This document shows, piece by piece, positions 15,632 to 22,936 of a stretch of 32,312 nt of DNA. Position 1 is the stretch's first letter; each line of letters starts with the position of its first letter. The notes below the pieces were generated by a model. The model did not search any database. It saw nothing but the letters and a program-made list of their open reading frames with translations, and had not been told where the DNA came from. The position numbers were made by a program, and so were the translations under genes. The DNA comes from Candidatus Rokuibacteriota bacterium (lineage in GTDB: Bacteria > Methylomirabilota > Methylomirabilia > Rokubacteriales > CSP1-6), in the NCBI GenBank assembly GCA_003221455.1, contig QHRX01000012.1, forward strand, positions 1 through 32,312, read 5' to 3'.

Positions 15632-16641
15632 GGGTCCGCGCGGCCCGCCTCGTGCGGACGCTCGCGTCGATCGCGCCGCGCGTGGGCCTCGTCGCCCCGC
15701 CCCCCGCGCGCCCCGAGGGCGTGAGCGCCCTCGTCCGCGTCGCCGGCGACGAGGAGTGGATCGAGCCCTGCCTCCGCTCGCTCACCGGATTCGCCGACGA
15801 GAGCCTCGTGCTCGACAACGGCGCCACGGTCGGCACCCTCGCGCGGATCGACGCCGTCACGCCACGGCTCGGCTTCCCCGTGCGGCGCTTCGAGTGCGTC
15901 GGCACCGAACTGCCGGAGGTGGCCAACCGCGGGCTCGCCGAGTGTCGGTTCCGCTGGGCCTTCCTCTGGGACGCGGACATCGTGGCTCGAACGGACGGCC
16001 CCGCCTCCATCGCGCGGCTCAAGCGCGTCCTCGCCGGACTCGACCGGCGCCGCTATCACATCGTCCACGTGCGCACGCTCGAGCTGGCGGGCGACCTTCG
16101 GCACCGGTTTCCCGACGCGCGCGAGCGCCATGACCCGCACGTCCTGACCGCGGGGGGGCGGGCGCGCTACGTCTGGCGCGAGCGTCAGATCCCGCCCGCC
16201 CGAGCCCCGCTCGCCTACCGGCCGCTCCGTGACGGCGGACCGGCGCAGTTCCGCGTCCGCTACGACACGCTCGAGGCCCCGAAGTACTACCGGGTGTTCG
16301 GCTGGCCCGAGCCGTGCCTCTTCCACGTCAACGTCCGGAGTGGCCGGCGGCTGCTGCTGCGGCACTTCTGGCTCGAGTGGCTCGGGTCGGGCGAGGGAGG
16401 GACCCTCGAGGCCTTCACCCGCCGGCGGGTCTACGAGCAGTGGGGCCTCGACGACCTCGACGTCGCCGCCGAGCGCTTCGTGGGGGAGTACTGCCGCCCG
16501 CTCGAGCCGGTCGACGAGGCGGCCATCGGCGGCTACCCGGCGGCCCTCGCCCCCTACGTCGAGCGTGGCACCTACCGCGTGGTCTACCGGGACGGGCGGA
16601 TCGTCGGCCGGGCCGAGTCCACGGGTGCCCGCGCATGCTGA
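15625..16641 (+). CDS. Divergent GT2-like (GT-A) glycosyltransferase
   Basis: 338 residues from ATG, overlapping the previous gene by seven bases (ATGCTGA), with a G-run at 15614-15619 as ribosome site. The first 30 residues are a basic/hydrophobic extension. GT-A features are VSALVRVAGDEEWIEPCLRSL at 33-53, LVLDNGATVGT at 61-71 and AFLWDADIVAR at 112-122, where D116-A-D118 is a clear DXD site. The second half is unlike ordinary GT2 enzymes. It contains KYYRVFGWPEPCLFHVNVRS and RHFWLEWLGSGEGG, which suggests a particular acceptor-binding domain. It resembles proteins annotated as glycosyltransferase family 2 in EPS loci, but the assignment to a subfamily is uncertain. It overlaps the next gene by the same ATGCTGA. 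Confidence 0.75.
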   Translation: MLRVRAARLVRTLASIAPRVGLVAPPPARPEGVSALVRVAGDEEWIEPCLRSLTGFADESLVLDNGATVGTLARIDAVTPRLGFPVRRFECVGTELPEVANRGLAECRFRWAFLWDADIVARTDGPASIARLKRVLAGLDRRRYHIVHVRTLELAGDLRHRFPDARERHDPHVLTAGGRARYVWRERQIPPARAPLAYRPLRDGGPAQFRVRYDTLEAPKYYRVFGWPEPCLFHVNVRSGRRLLLRHFWLEWLGSGEGGTLEAFTRRRVYEQWGLDDLDVAAERFVGEYCRPLEPVDEAAIGGYPAALAPYVERGTYRVVYRDGRIVGRAESTGARAC

Positions 16642-17411
16642 AGACTGGCCACGACCTCCCCGACCGGGACATCCGAGCCCGCTACGAGCGACTCGCCGGG
16701 ATGGCCGGCGTCGGTCCCGAGTTCGTGGCCCGCGTCCTCGCCCTCGCCGGCGATCTCACGGGCCGGCGAGTCCTCGACGTCGGGTGCGGCCGCGGCGAGC
16801 TGCTGCGTGCCGTGGCGGCCCGCTTCGATTGCGAGGTGACCGGCGTGGACTTCGCCGCGACCCGTCTGGCAGCGGCCGCGGGCGACGCGCGGCCGATTCG
16901 GCTGGTCGCCCACGATCTCGCGCGCCCGCTGCCGTGGGCCGCCGCCGCGTTCGACGTCGTCTTCTGCACCGAAACGCTCGAGCACCTCAAGCGGCCCGAA
17001 GCGTGCTTGGCCGAGATCTGGCGCGTGCTCGGCCCCGAGGGCCGGCTCGTCGCGTCGGTGCCCAACGCCACCGGCTTCTTCCCGTTCAACCACCTGGCGT
17101 GGCTCGTGCCGGGACGCTGGCTCCGCGGCCGGCTCCTGCCCTACGAGCACCCGGACAATACCGAGCAGCCGATCGACACGTGCTTCGCCTACGCGGAGAT
17201 CATCGCCCTCGTGCGGAGCGCCGGGTTCGAGATCGAGGCGCGCGCGGGATACCGGTACTTCCGCTACCTCCAGATGCTGCCTGGCCTCCGGACCGCCTAC
17301 CGAGTGGTCTATCCCGCGGTCGAGCGCTGGCTCCCGCGCCTTGGCGCGCAGCGGTTCGCCTACAACCTGATCCTCCGCTGTCGCAAGGGGCCGGGCGTGC
17401 CACGGCCGTGA
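16635..17411 (+). CDS. Class I SAM-dependent methyltransferase
   Basis: 258 residues from ATG. Motif I is VLDVGCGRGE at 46-55, then GVDFAATRL at 70-78, TETLEHLKRP at 112-121, RVLGPEGRLVASVPN at 130-144. The C-terminal region (YRYFRYLQMLPGLRTAYRVVYP) is rich in Tyr and Arg, and the chain ends in LILRCRKG. It is likely to act on the growing glycan or its lipid carrier, given glycosyltransferases on both sides. It is the last gene of a tightly coupled run before a 362-base gap. Confidence 0.85.
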   Translation: MLKTGHDLPDRDIRARYERLAGMAGVGPEFVARVLALAGDLTGRRVLDVGCGRGELLRAVAARFDCEVTGVDFAATRLAAAAGDARPIRLVAHDLARPLPWAAAAFDVVFCTETLEHLKRPEACLAEIWRVLGPEGRLVASVPNATGFFPFNHLAWLVPGRWLRGRLLPYEHPDNTEQPIDTCFAYAEIIALVRSAGFEIEARAGYRYFRYLQMLPGLRTAYRVVYPAVERWLPRLGAQRFAYNLILRCRKGPGVPRP

Positions 17412-17773
17412 GGGTTTCCGGGCAGGCGGCACCGCGGTATACGCTAATCACGTGCGCGCCACGCTCGCCGCGCGTGAGGACAAGGTCGCCGGAGCCGTGC
17501 CGGTGCGGGTGACGGAGAGCGCGGCCGCGGGGGTGATCACGCGTCGCCGATTCGATCGGGCCGTCCAAGAGCCCGAGCCGCCTCCCGTGATGCGTGGGCA
17601 CCCCGAAGCGCGGGCCGGAGGGCAAGAAGGCCCGGAGGCCGTCGCCCCGGACACCCGCGCTGACCTCCGGCCGGCCGCGCGGCCGCTCCTCGACCTCGCG
17701 CGTCGCCCGGTCGACCTCGTCTCCCCCCTCCCGGGCAGCCTCCTCGCGGTCGGAGGGAAGCCTGCCTGACCCG
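17412..17773. other. 362-base stretch without a supported gene
   Basis: A 105-codon frame (17452-17769, GTG start) crosses most of it, but its product is low-complexity and matches nothing I know. A weak promoter-like pair, TTTCCG (17415-17420) and TATACG (17438-17443) with 17 bases between, lies just after the methyltransferase stop. GTGATCAC at 17533-17540 is a perfect palindrome. AGGGAAG near 17754-17760 may be the ribosome site of the next gene. It could be the start of a third transcription unit, or the remains of a lost gene. Nothing in it is decisive. Confidence 0.4.
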
Positions 17774-18664
17774 ATGCCGGCGACGGAGCTGGTCCCGTGC
17801 CCGCTCTGTGGCGGCACGCGCGACCGGGAGCTCCTGATCACGGGCCCGCGCCGGATCGTCCGCTGCGAAGCGTGCGGCGTGGCCTTCCGGAATCCTCGTC
17901 CCTCGGTCGCCGCCTCCGTCGAGGAGTTCGGCTCGGGTCGCGCCGAGGTCGCCGACGAGGTCTGGCTCGGCGTGCGGCGCAGGGCGACCTTCGTCCGGTT
18001 CCTCGACGCCTGGCCGGGCCCGCCGGGGCGCGTTCTCGACGTCGGCTGCGGCGGCGGTTGGTTTCTCAAGGCGGCGACCGAGCGAGGATGGGCTGCGGTG
18101 GGCGTGGACCTGTCGCCGAGGGCGGTGCGCCGCGCCCGCGAGGGGTTCGGGGTCGACGCCCGCCAGGGGAGCCTCGAGGCGCAGGACTTCGAGCCAGGGT
18201 CGTTCGACCTCGTGACGCTCTGGAACGTCCTCGAGATCGTCCCCGAGCCGCTCGCCCTGGTGCGGACGATCCGGCCGCTGCTCCGGCCCGGCGGCACCCT
18301 TCACCTGCGGACTCAGAATTTTCCGTTCCAGCGAGCTGCCTTCGGCGCCGCTCAGGCGGTCCGAGGCCTAGGGCTTGGACGGGCCCTCGACCGGCGGCCC
18401 TACCTGGCCTTCATCTTCAACGCGACCGCGTTCTCGGCAAGGACGATTCGCCTCTGCCTCGAGCGTGCCGGGTTTACTGACGTGCGCGTGGTCCCGAGCC
18501 CGCCCGCGCCGGGCGATCCCTACCACGCGCTCGGCCGGTTCGCCGAGTGGCCGCTCGGCCTGGTCAAGGCGGCCTCGCACGGCCTCGCTTGGGCCGCGCA
18601 CACCGTCTCCGGCGGCCGCTGGATTGCCAGCGCCTCCCTCGAGGCCTCCGCCCGACGGCCATGA
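17774..18664 (+). CDS. Class I SAM methyltransferase with N-terminal zinc-ribbon-like motif
   Basis: 296 residues from ATG. The N-terminus has two cysteine pairs, C9/C12 (CPLC) and C31/C34 (CEAC), spaced as in the small zinc ribbon often found before methyltransferase domains in sugar-modifying loci. Motif I follows as VLDVGCGGGW at 87-96, then GVDLSPRAVRRA at 110-121, LWNVLEIVPEP at 149-159 and LLRPGGTLHLRTQN at 169-182. A C-methyltransferase of deoxysugars is one known kind of protein with such an N-terminal ribbon, but the middle and C-terminal parts are too short for the full NDP-sugar C-methyltransferase family. An O-methyltransferase role on glycan is equally possible. It overlaps the next gene by ATGA. 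Confidence 0.83.
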   Translation: MPATELVPCPLCGGTRDRELLITGPRRIVRCEACGVAFRNPRPSVAASVEEFGSGRAEVADEVWLGVRRRATFVRFLDAWPGPPGRVLDVGCGGGWFLKAATERGWAAVGVDLSPRAVRRAREGFGVDARQGSLEAQDFEPGSFDLVTLWNVLEIVPEPLALVRTIRPLLRPGGTLHLRTQNFPFQRAAFGAAQAVRGLGLGRALDRRPYLAFIFNATAFSARTIRLCLERAGFTDVRVVPSPPAPGDPYHALGRFAEWPLGLVKAASHGLAWAAHTVSGGRWIASASLEASARRP

Positions 18665-19800
18665 GGCGTCTCCGCGTCGCTCACGTGGCGGAGTCCGCCG
18701 GATGGGCGGGAGGCGAAGTCTACCTCTGGGAGCTGGCGCGCGCCCTCGACCGCAAGCGGTTCGAGTTGGCCGTCATCGCGCCCGAGGCGGGCCCGCTCCT
18801 CGCCCGGCTCGAGGCGATCGGCGTGCCGGTGACGGTCGTGTCGCTCGGGGGGCCGCTCGTGTCGCCGTCGCCGCTCCGCGACCTGACGCGCCGCCTCCGG
18901 GCGCTGCGCCCGGACATCGTCCAGTCGCACGGCGCCCGCACGAACTTCTACGCCCGCCTGGCGTGCTGGCTCGCCGGGGTCCCCCACCACGTCTCAACCA
19001 TCCACAACTCGCTCTGGGACTACCCGGTCGGCGCGCCGCGGCGCGCCGCCTACCTGGCCGCGGACCGGCTGACGGCTCGGCTCTCGAGCGTGATCGTGTG
19101 CGTGGCCCAGAGCCTCGCGGCGGATCTGGTCGAGCGGAGCCGCGTGCCCGCCCGGCGCGTGGTCGTGATCCCGAACGGGGTGGACCTGGTGCGGTTCGAC
19201 CCGGCGGTGGCGGACGGCGCCCGTGTCCGTCGCGAGTTCGCGTTGGGCGATGGCTCCGTCGTCGGGATCATCGGCCGGATGACGCCCCAGAAGAGCCACG
19301 CCGATTTCCTCCGGGCCTTCGCCCTCGCCCGGCGGCGCGCGCCGGGCGCGCGCGCGCTCGTGGTCGGCGAGGGCCCGCTGCGAAGCGCGGTCGAAGCCGA
19401 GGCCCGGGCGCTCGGGCTCGCCAGCGCCTGCGGATTCGCGGGCGTGCGCGACGACATCCCCGACTGCCTGGCCGCGATGAGCGTGGTCGCGCTCTCCTCC
19501 GTCTCCGAGGGCCTGCCGTTCGTGGTGCTGGAAGCCCTCGCGATGGCGCGCCCGCTGGTGGCGACGGCGGTCAACGGCGTCACCGAGGTCGTCGAGCACG
19601 GTGTGAACGGCCTCCTGGTGCCGCCGCGGCAGCCGGCGGCGCTGGCCGACGCCCTCGGCGCGCTGCTCGGCGATCCCGTCCGCGCGTCCGCGCTCGGCAC
19701 CGCCGGCCGCAAGACCGTCGAGGCGCGCTTCAGCCTCGCGACGATGATCGCCCGCGTGAGCGACCTCTACGAGCGCCTCGCGGCCGGAGGTGGAGCGTAA
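18661..19800 (+). CDS. Family 4 glycosyltransferase
   Basis: 379 residues from ATG (ATGA overlap). GT-B features are the opening RVAHVAESAGWAGGEVYLWE with the glycine turn, VQSHGARTNFYARLACWLAGV at 87-107, IPNGVDLVRFDP at 170-181, IGRMTPQKSHADFLRAF at 204-220 (R206, K211), LVVGEGP at 233-239 and the E-X7-E pair E283/E291 (SEGLPFVVLEALAMARPLVAT). It is a retaining glycosyltransferase acting in the cytoplasm on the lipid-linked repeat unit, donor unknown. Its stop shares a base with the next start (TAATG), and the GGAGGTGGAG inside its last codons (19786-19795) is a strong ribosome site for that gene. Confidence 0.9.
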   Translation: MRRLRVAHVAESAGWAGGEVYLWELARALDRKRFELAVIAPEAGPLLARLEAIGVPVTVVSLGGPLVSPSPLRDLTRRLRALRPDIVQSHGARTNFYARLACWLAGVPHHVSTIHNSLWDYPVGAPRRAAYLAADRLTARLSSVIVCVAQSLAADLVERSRVPARRVVVIPNGVDLVRFDPAVADGARVRREFALGDGSVVGIIGRMTPQKSHADFLRAFALARRRAPGARALVVGEGPLRSAVEAEARALGLASACGFAGVRDDIPDCLAAMSVVALSSVSEGLPFVVLEALAMARPLVATAVNGVTEVVEHGVNGLLVPPRQPAALADALGALLGDPVRASALGTAGRKTVEARFSLATMIARVSDLYERLAAGGGA

Positions 19801-21734
19801 TGTGCGGGATCGCTGGGATGGTGGGGGCGCCCGACCCGCGGCTCCTGCGCGCGATGGCGCGGGTCATGGCCCACCGTGGTCCCGACGACGAAGGGGTGTG
19901 GCGCGACGACCAGGCCGGGCTCGCGGCCCGCCGGCTCAGGATCATCGACCTCGTCGGCGGCCACCAGCCGATGGCCAACGAGGACGAGAGCTGCTGGCTC
20001 GTCTTCAACGGCGAGATCTACAACTACCGACAGCTGCGCGCCCGCCTCGAGGCCAAGGGCCACCGGTTCCGGAGCCGGAGCGACGGCGAGACGATCCTGC
20101 ACCTCTACGAAGAGGAGGGCGACGGCTGCCTCGAGCATCTCGAGGGGATGTTCGGGTTCGCGCTCTGGGACCGCGCGCGCCGGCGACTGCTCCTGGCGCG
20201 CGATCCGCTGGGGATCAAGCCGCTCTACTACCGAGAGCAGAACGGGCGGTTGGCCTTCGCGTCGGAGGCGAAGGCACTGCTGCTCGATCCGGCGTGTCCG
20301 CGCGACCCGGACCTCCCGGCGTTGGCCGCCTACCTGGCGTTCCTCTACGTCCCGTCGCCGGCCACGGCGTTCGCGGGTGTGCGGAAGCTCGCGCCCGGGC
20401 AGGGGCTCGTGTTCGAGGAGGGGCGCGCCCGGCTCTGGGAGTACTGGCGCCCGGAGCCGGCCGCCCGCCTGGTCTCCACGACCGCGGAGGCCGAACACCG
20501 GGTGCTCGCGGCCCTCGCCGACAGCGTCGACCGGCACCTCGTGAGCGACGTCCCCCTCGGCGTGTTCCTCTCGGGCGGCCTGGACTCGTCCTCCATCGTG
20601 ACGCTGATGCGCCGGGTCGCGCCGAGCACGCCGATTCGCACCTTCACCCTGGACTTCGAGGAGGCCAGCTTCGGCGAGGCAGCTTCCGCGCGGGCGGTCG
20701 CCCAGGCCGTCGGGAGCGACCATCGCGAGCTCGTCGTCCGACCCCAGGTCGCCGAGGTTCTGCCCACGCTGGCCTGGCACCTCGACGAGCCGCTGGCTGA
20801 CTCCTCGCTCGTGATCACGCACCTGATCGCGCGGCTCGCGCGCGAGGACGTCACGGTCGCCCTCTCGGGGATCGGCGGGGACGAACTCTTCCTGGGCTAC
20901 CCTCGCTACCTCGGTCTCCGGCTCGCCGGACACTACACGCGGCTCGTCCCCGCACCGCTTCGGCGCGGGCTCGCGCGCGCAGCGGGCTGGCTCCCCGACT
21001 CGGCCCGGAGCACCGATCCCACGGGCCGGCTCCGCCGCTTCTTGGAGGCCGGCCCCCTGGACACCGCGGCGCGCTACCTCACGTGGATCTCTTTCTGGAG
21101 TGAGCCCGCACTCCGGGAGCTCTTGCCGGCCCTCCCCGGGGAGGACGATCCGTTCGCCGACCATCGCGAGAGGCTCCTTCGAGCGCTCGCGGACGGCACC
21201 ACGGGCGCGCACCCCGCCGGAGCCGCGGCCGCCCTCGACCTCTCGACCTACCTGCCGGATGATCTCCTGATGCTCGGTGACAAGATGACGATGGCCGCTT
21301 CGCTCGAAGTGCGCGTGCCCTTCTGCGACCGGCGCCTCGTCGAGGTGGTGGGGTCGATCGACCCGAAGCTCCGGAGCGGCCCCGGTCTGAAGCCCCTGCT
21401 CCGGCGGGTGATGGGCCCGCTGCTGCCGCCGGCGATTCTGCGGCAACCCAAACGCGGATTCATGGTTCCCCTCTCGCGCTGGCTCCGCGGGCCGCTCGCG
21501 GAGATGGCCGGCGATCTGCTGTCCGAGCCCGTTCTTCGCCGTCGGGGACTCCTGGCGGTCCCCACCGTCCGCCGACTGATCGCCGACCACAACGCGGGCC
21601 GGCGGAACCACGCGGACCGCCTGTTCGCGCTGATGATGCTGGAACTCTGGCAGCGGGCGTTCTGGGACGAGTGGCCGGAGCGGCGTCGCGCGGTCTTCGC
21701 CGAGGTCGATCGCGCGCCGGGCGGCAGTGGATAG
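19800..21734 (+). CDS. asnB: Glutamine-hydrolysing asparagine synthetase homologue
   Basis: 644 residues from ATG, so that Cys2 becomes the N-terminal nucleophile after Met removal (MCGIAGMVG). The class II glutaminase domain spans about 2-215, with RGPDDEG (26-32), FNGEIYNYRQL (69-79) and SDGETIL (94-100). The synthetase domain carries the ATP-binding PP-loop SGGLDSS at 258-264, LSGIGGDELFLGYPRY at 355-370 and EVRVPFCDRRLVE near the end. The domains are those of AsnB of the type common in polysaccharide loci (asparagine synthase family, often found next to glycosyltransferases). It may make asparagine, or may amidate a uronic acid or another carboxyl group of the glycan. Context favours the second but does not prove it. 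It overlaps the next gene by eight bases. Confidence 0.93.
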   Translation: MCGIAGMVGAPDPRLLRAMARVMAHRGPDDEGVWRDDQAGLAARRLRIIDLVGGHQPMANEDESCWLVFNGEIYNYRQLRARLEAKGHRFRSRSDGETILHLYEEEGDGCLEHLEGMFGFALWDRARRRLLLARDPLGIKPLYYREQNGRLAFASEAKALLLDPACPRDPDLPALAAYLAFLYVPSPATAFAGVRKLAPGQGLVFEEGRARLWEYWRPEPAARLVSTTAEAEHRVLAALADSVDRHLVSDVPLGVFLSGGLDSSSIVTLMRRVAPSTPIRTFTLDFEEASFGEAASARAVAQAVGSDHRELVVRPQVAEVLPTLAWHLDEPLADSSLVITHLIARLAREDVTVALSGIGGDELFLGYPRYLGLRLAGHYTRLVPAPLRRGLARAAGWLPDSARSTDPTGRLRRFLEAGPLDTAARYLTWISFWSEPALRELLPALPGEDDPFADHRERLLRALADGTTGAHPAGAAAALDLSTYLPDDLLMLGDKMTMAASLEVRVPFCDRRLVEVVGSIDPKLRSGPGLKPLLRRVMGPLLPPAILRQPKRGFMVPLSRWLRGPLAEMAGDLLSEPVLRRRGLLAVPTVRRLIADHNAGRRNHADRLFALMMLELWQRAFWDEWPERRRAVFAEVDRAPGGSG

Positions 21735-22920
21735 GCGGCGCGTGCTCGTCGTCGCCGACGTGTCGCCGATGGAGACCCACGGCGGCGCGGCGCGCGTCCT
21801 CCGGGAGCAAAGCTGCCGGCTGGCCGCGCGCGGCCACGCGGTGACCGTTCTCTGCCGGCATCCGGGCGGCGACGTCCCGCTCTGCGGCGACCTGGCGGGC
21901 GTCCCGGTCCTCCACTACCCGGTTGACCGCCGCCACCCGCTCGCGTTCGCCGTGACCTCGGTCAGGGGCGTCCGACGCCGCTTCGGCGAGGCGCTCTCCG
22001 GGCGCGACTGGGACGCCGTGGTCTTCCACCAGCCGTTGTCCGCCGTTGGCGTCACGCCGCTCCTGCCCCGGGCGCTCCGTCGCCTGTACGTCTTCCACTC
22101 CGCCGCCGGCGACGAGTACCGCGTGCGGGCCGCGGGGATGGACGGGGGCCGGCCGGCGGCCGGGGCGGGCCTAGTCGCCGCGTTCCTCGGCCGGGTCGAG
22201 CGGCACGCGCTCCGGGCGGCGGGCACGGTCCTCGTGCTCAGCGAGTTCTCCCGCCAGGTCCTCGCGCGGACTCACGGATCGTTGCGGGTGCCCGTCGTCA
22301 CGATCGCGGGCGGGGTCGACCTCGAGCGCTTCCGACCGCCCGCCGACCGGGTCTGCGTGCGCGAGCGGCTCGGCCTCGGGGCCGGCGGCGCGCTCCTCTT
22401 GACGGTCCGCGATCTGCAGCCCCGGATGGGCCTCGATACGCTTCTCCGCGCCGTCGCCGCCCTCCGGGCGCGGCAGGAGGTCACCTGCGTGATCGGCGGC
22501 AGCGGGGCCCTCCGCCCCGCCCTCGAGCGACTAGCCGCGGAGCTCGAGCTCGGCGAGGTCGTGCGCTTTACCGGCCACATCCCCGAGGCCGTGCTCCCGC
22601 TCTTCTACCAGGCGGCGGATCTCTTCGTGCTGCCGACGCGCGTCCTCGAGGGCTTCGGCCTCGTCACCGTCGAGGCTCTCGCGTCTGGCACCCCAGTAGT
22701 CGCGACCCCCGTCGGGGCGACGCCGGAAATTCTCACGCCCCTGGACCCGCGTCTGCTGGCTGCGGACGGCTCGGCGCCGGCCCTCAGCGCCGCCCTCGCG
22801 ACGGCGCTGCCGCTCTCGACCGACGCGGGCTTTCGGCGCCGGTGCCGCGAGTACGCCGAGCGCCGCTATTCGTGGGAGCGTCACGTCGACGCGCTGGAAG
22901 CCGTGCTGGTGGACCGCTGA
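21727..22920 (+). CDS. Family 4 glycosyltransferase
   Basis: 397 residues from GTG, inside the end of the asparagine synthetase gene. GT-B signs are DVSPMETHGGAARVLREQSC at 11-30, TIAGGVDLERFRP at 192-204, TVRDLQPRMGLDTLLRA at 226-242, VIGGSGALRPALERLA at 255-270, GHIPEAVLPLFYQAADLFVLPT at 283-304 and the E-X7-E pair E308/E316 (LEGFGLVTVEALASGTPVVAT). The usual Lys of the R-X4-K donor motif is Arg followed by Met (PRMG), a variant I believe occurs in a subgroup of GT4. Cytoplasmic, part of repeat-unit assembly. A 16-base spacer follows. Confidence 0.89.
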   Translation: MDRRRVLVVADVSPMETHGGAARVLREQSCRLAARGHAVTVLCRHPGGDVPLCGDLAGVPVLHYPVDRRHPLAFAVTSVRGVRRRFGEALSGRDWDAVVFHQPLSAVGVTPLLPRALRRLYVFHSAAGDEYRVRAAGMDGGRPAAGAGLVAAFLGRVERHALRAAGTVLVLSEFSRQVLARTHGSLRVPVVTIAGGVDLERFRPPADRVCVRERLGLGAGGALLLTVRDLQPRMGLDTLLRAVAALRARQEVTCVIGGSGALRPALERLAAELELGEVVRFTGHIPEAVLPLFYQAADLFVLPTRVLEGFGLVTVEALASGTPVVATPVGATPEILTPLDPRLLAADGSAPALSAALATALPLSTDAGFRRRCREYAERRYSWERHVDALEAVLVDR

Positions 22921-22936
22921 ACCGCGCCCGGGTCCG

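Noticed and set aside
17452-17769. 105-codon + strand frame in the gap before the zinc-ribbon methyltransferase
   Set aside because: Low-complexity product rich in Pro, Ala, Arg, no known motif, weak GTG start with no good ribosome site. Open frames of this length are common by chance at this GC content.
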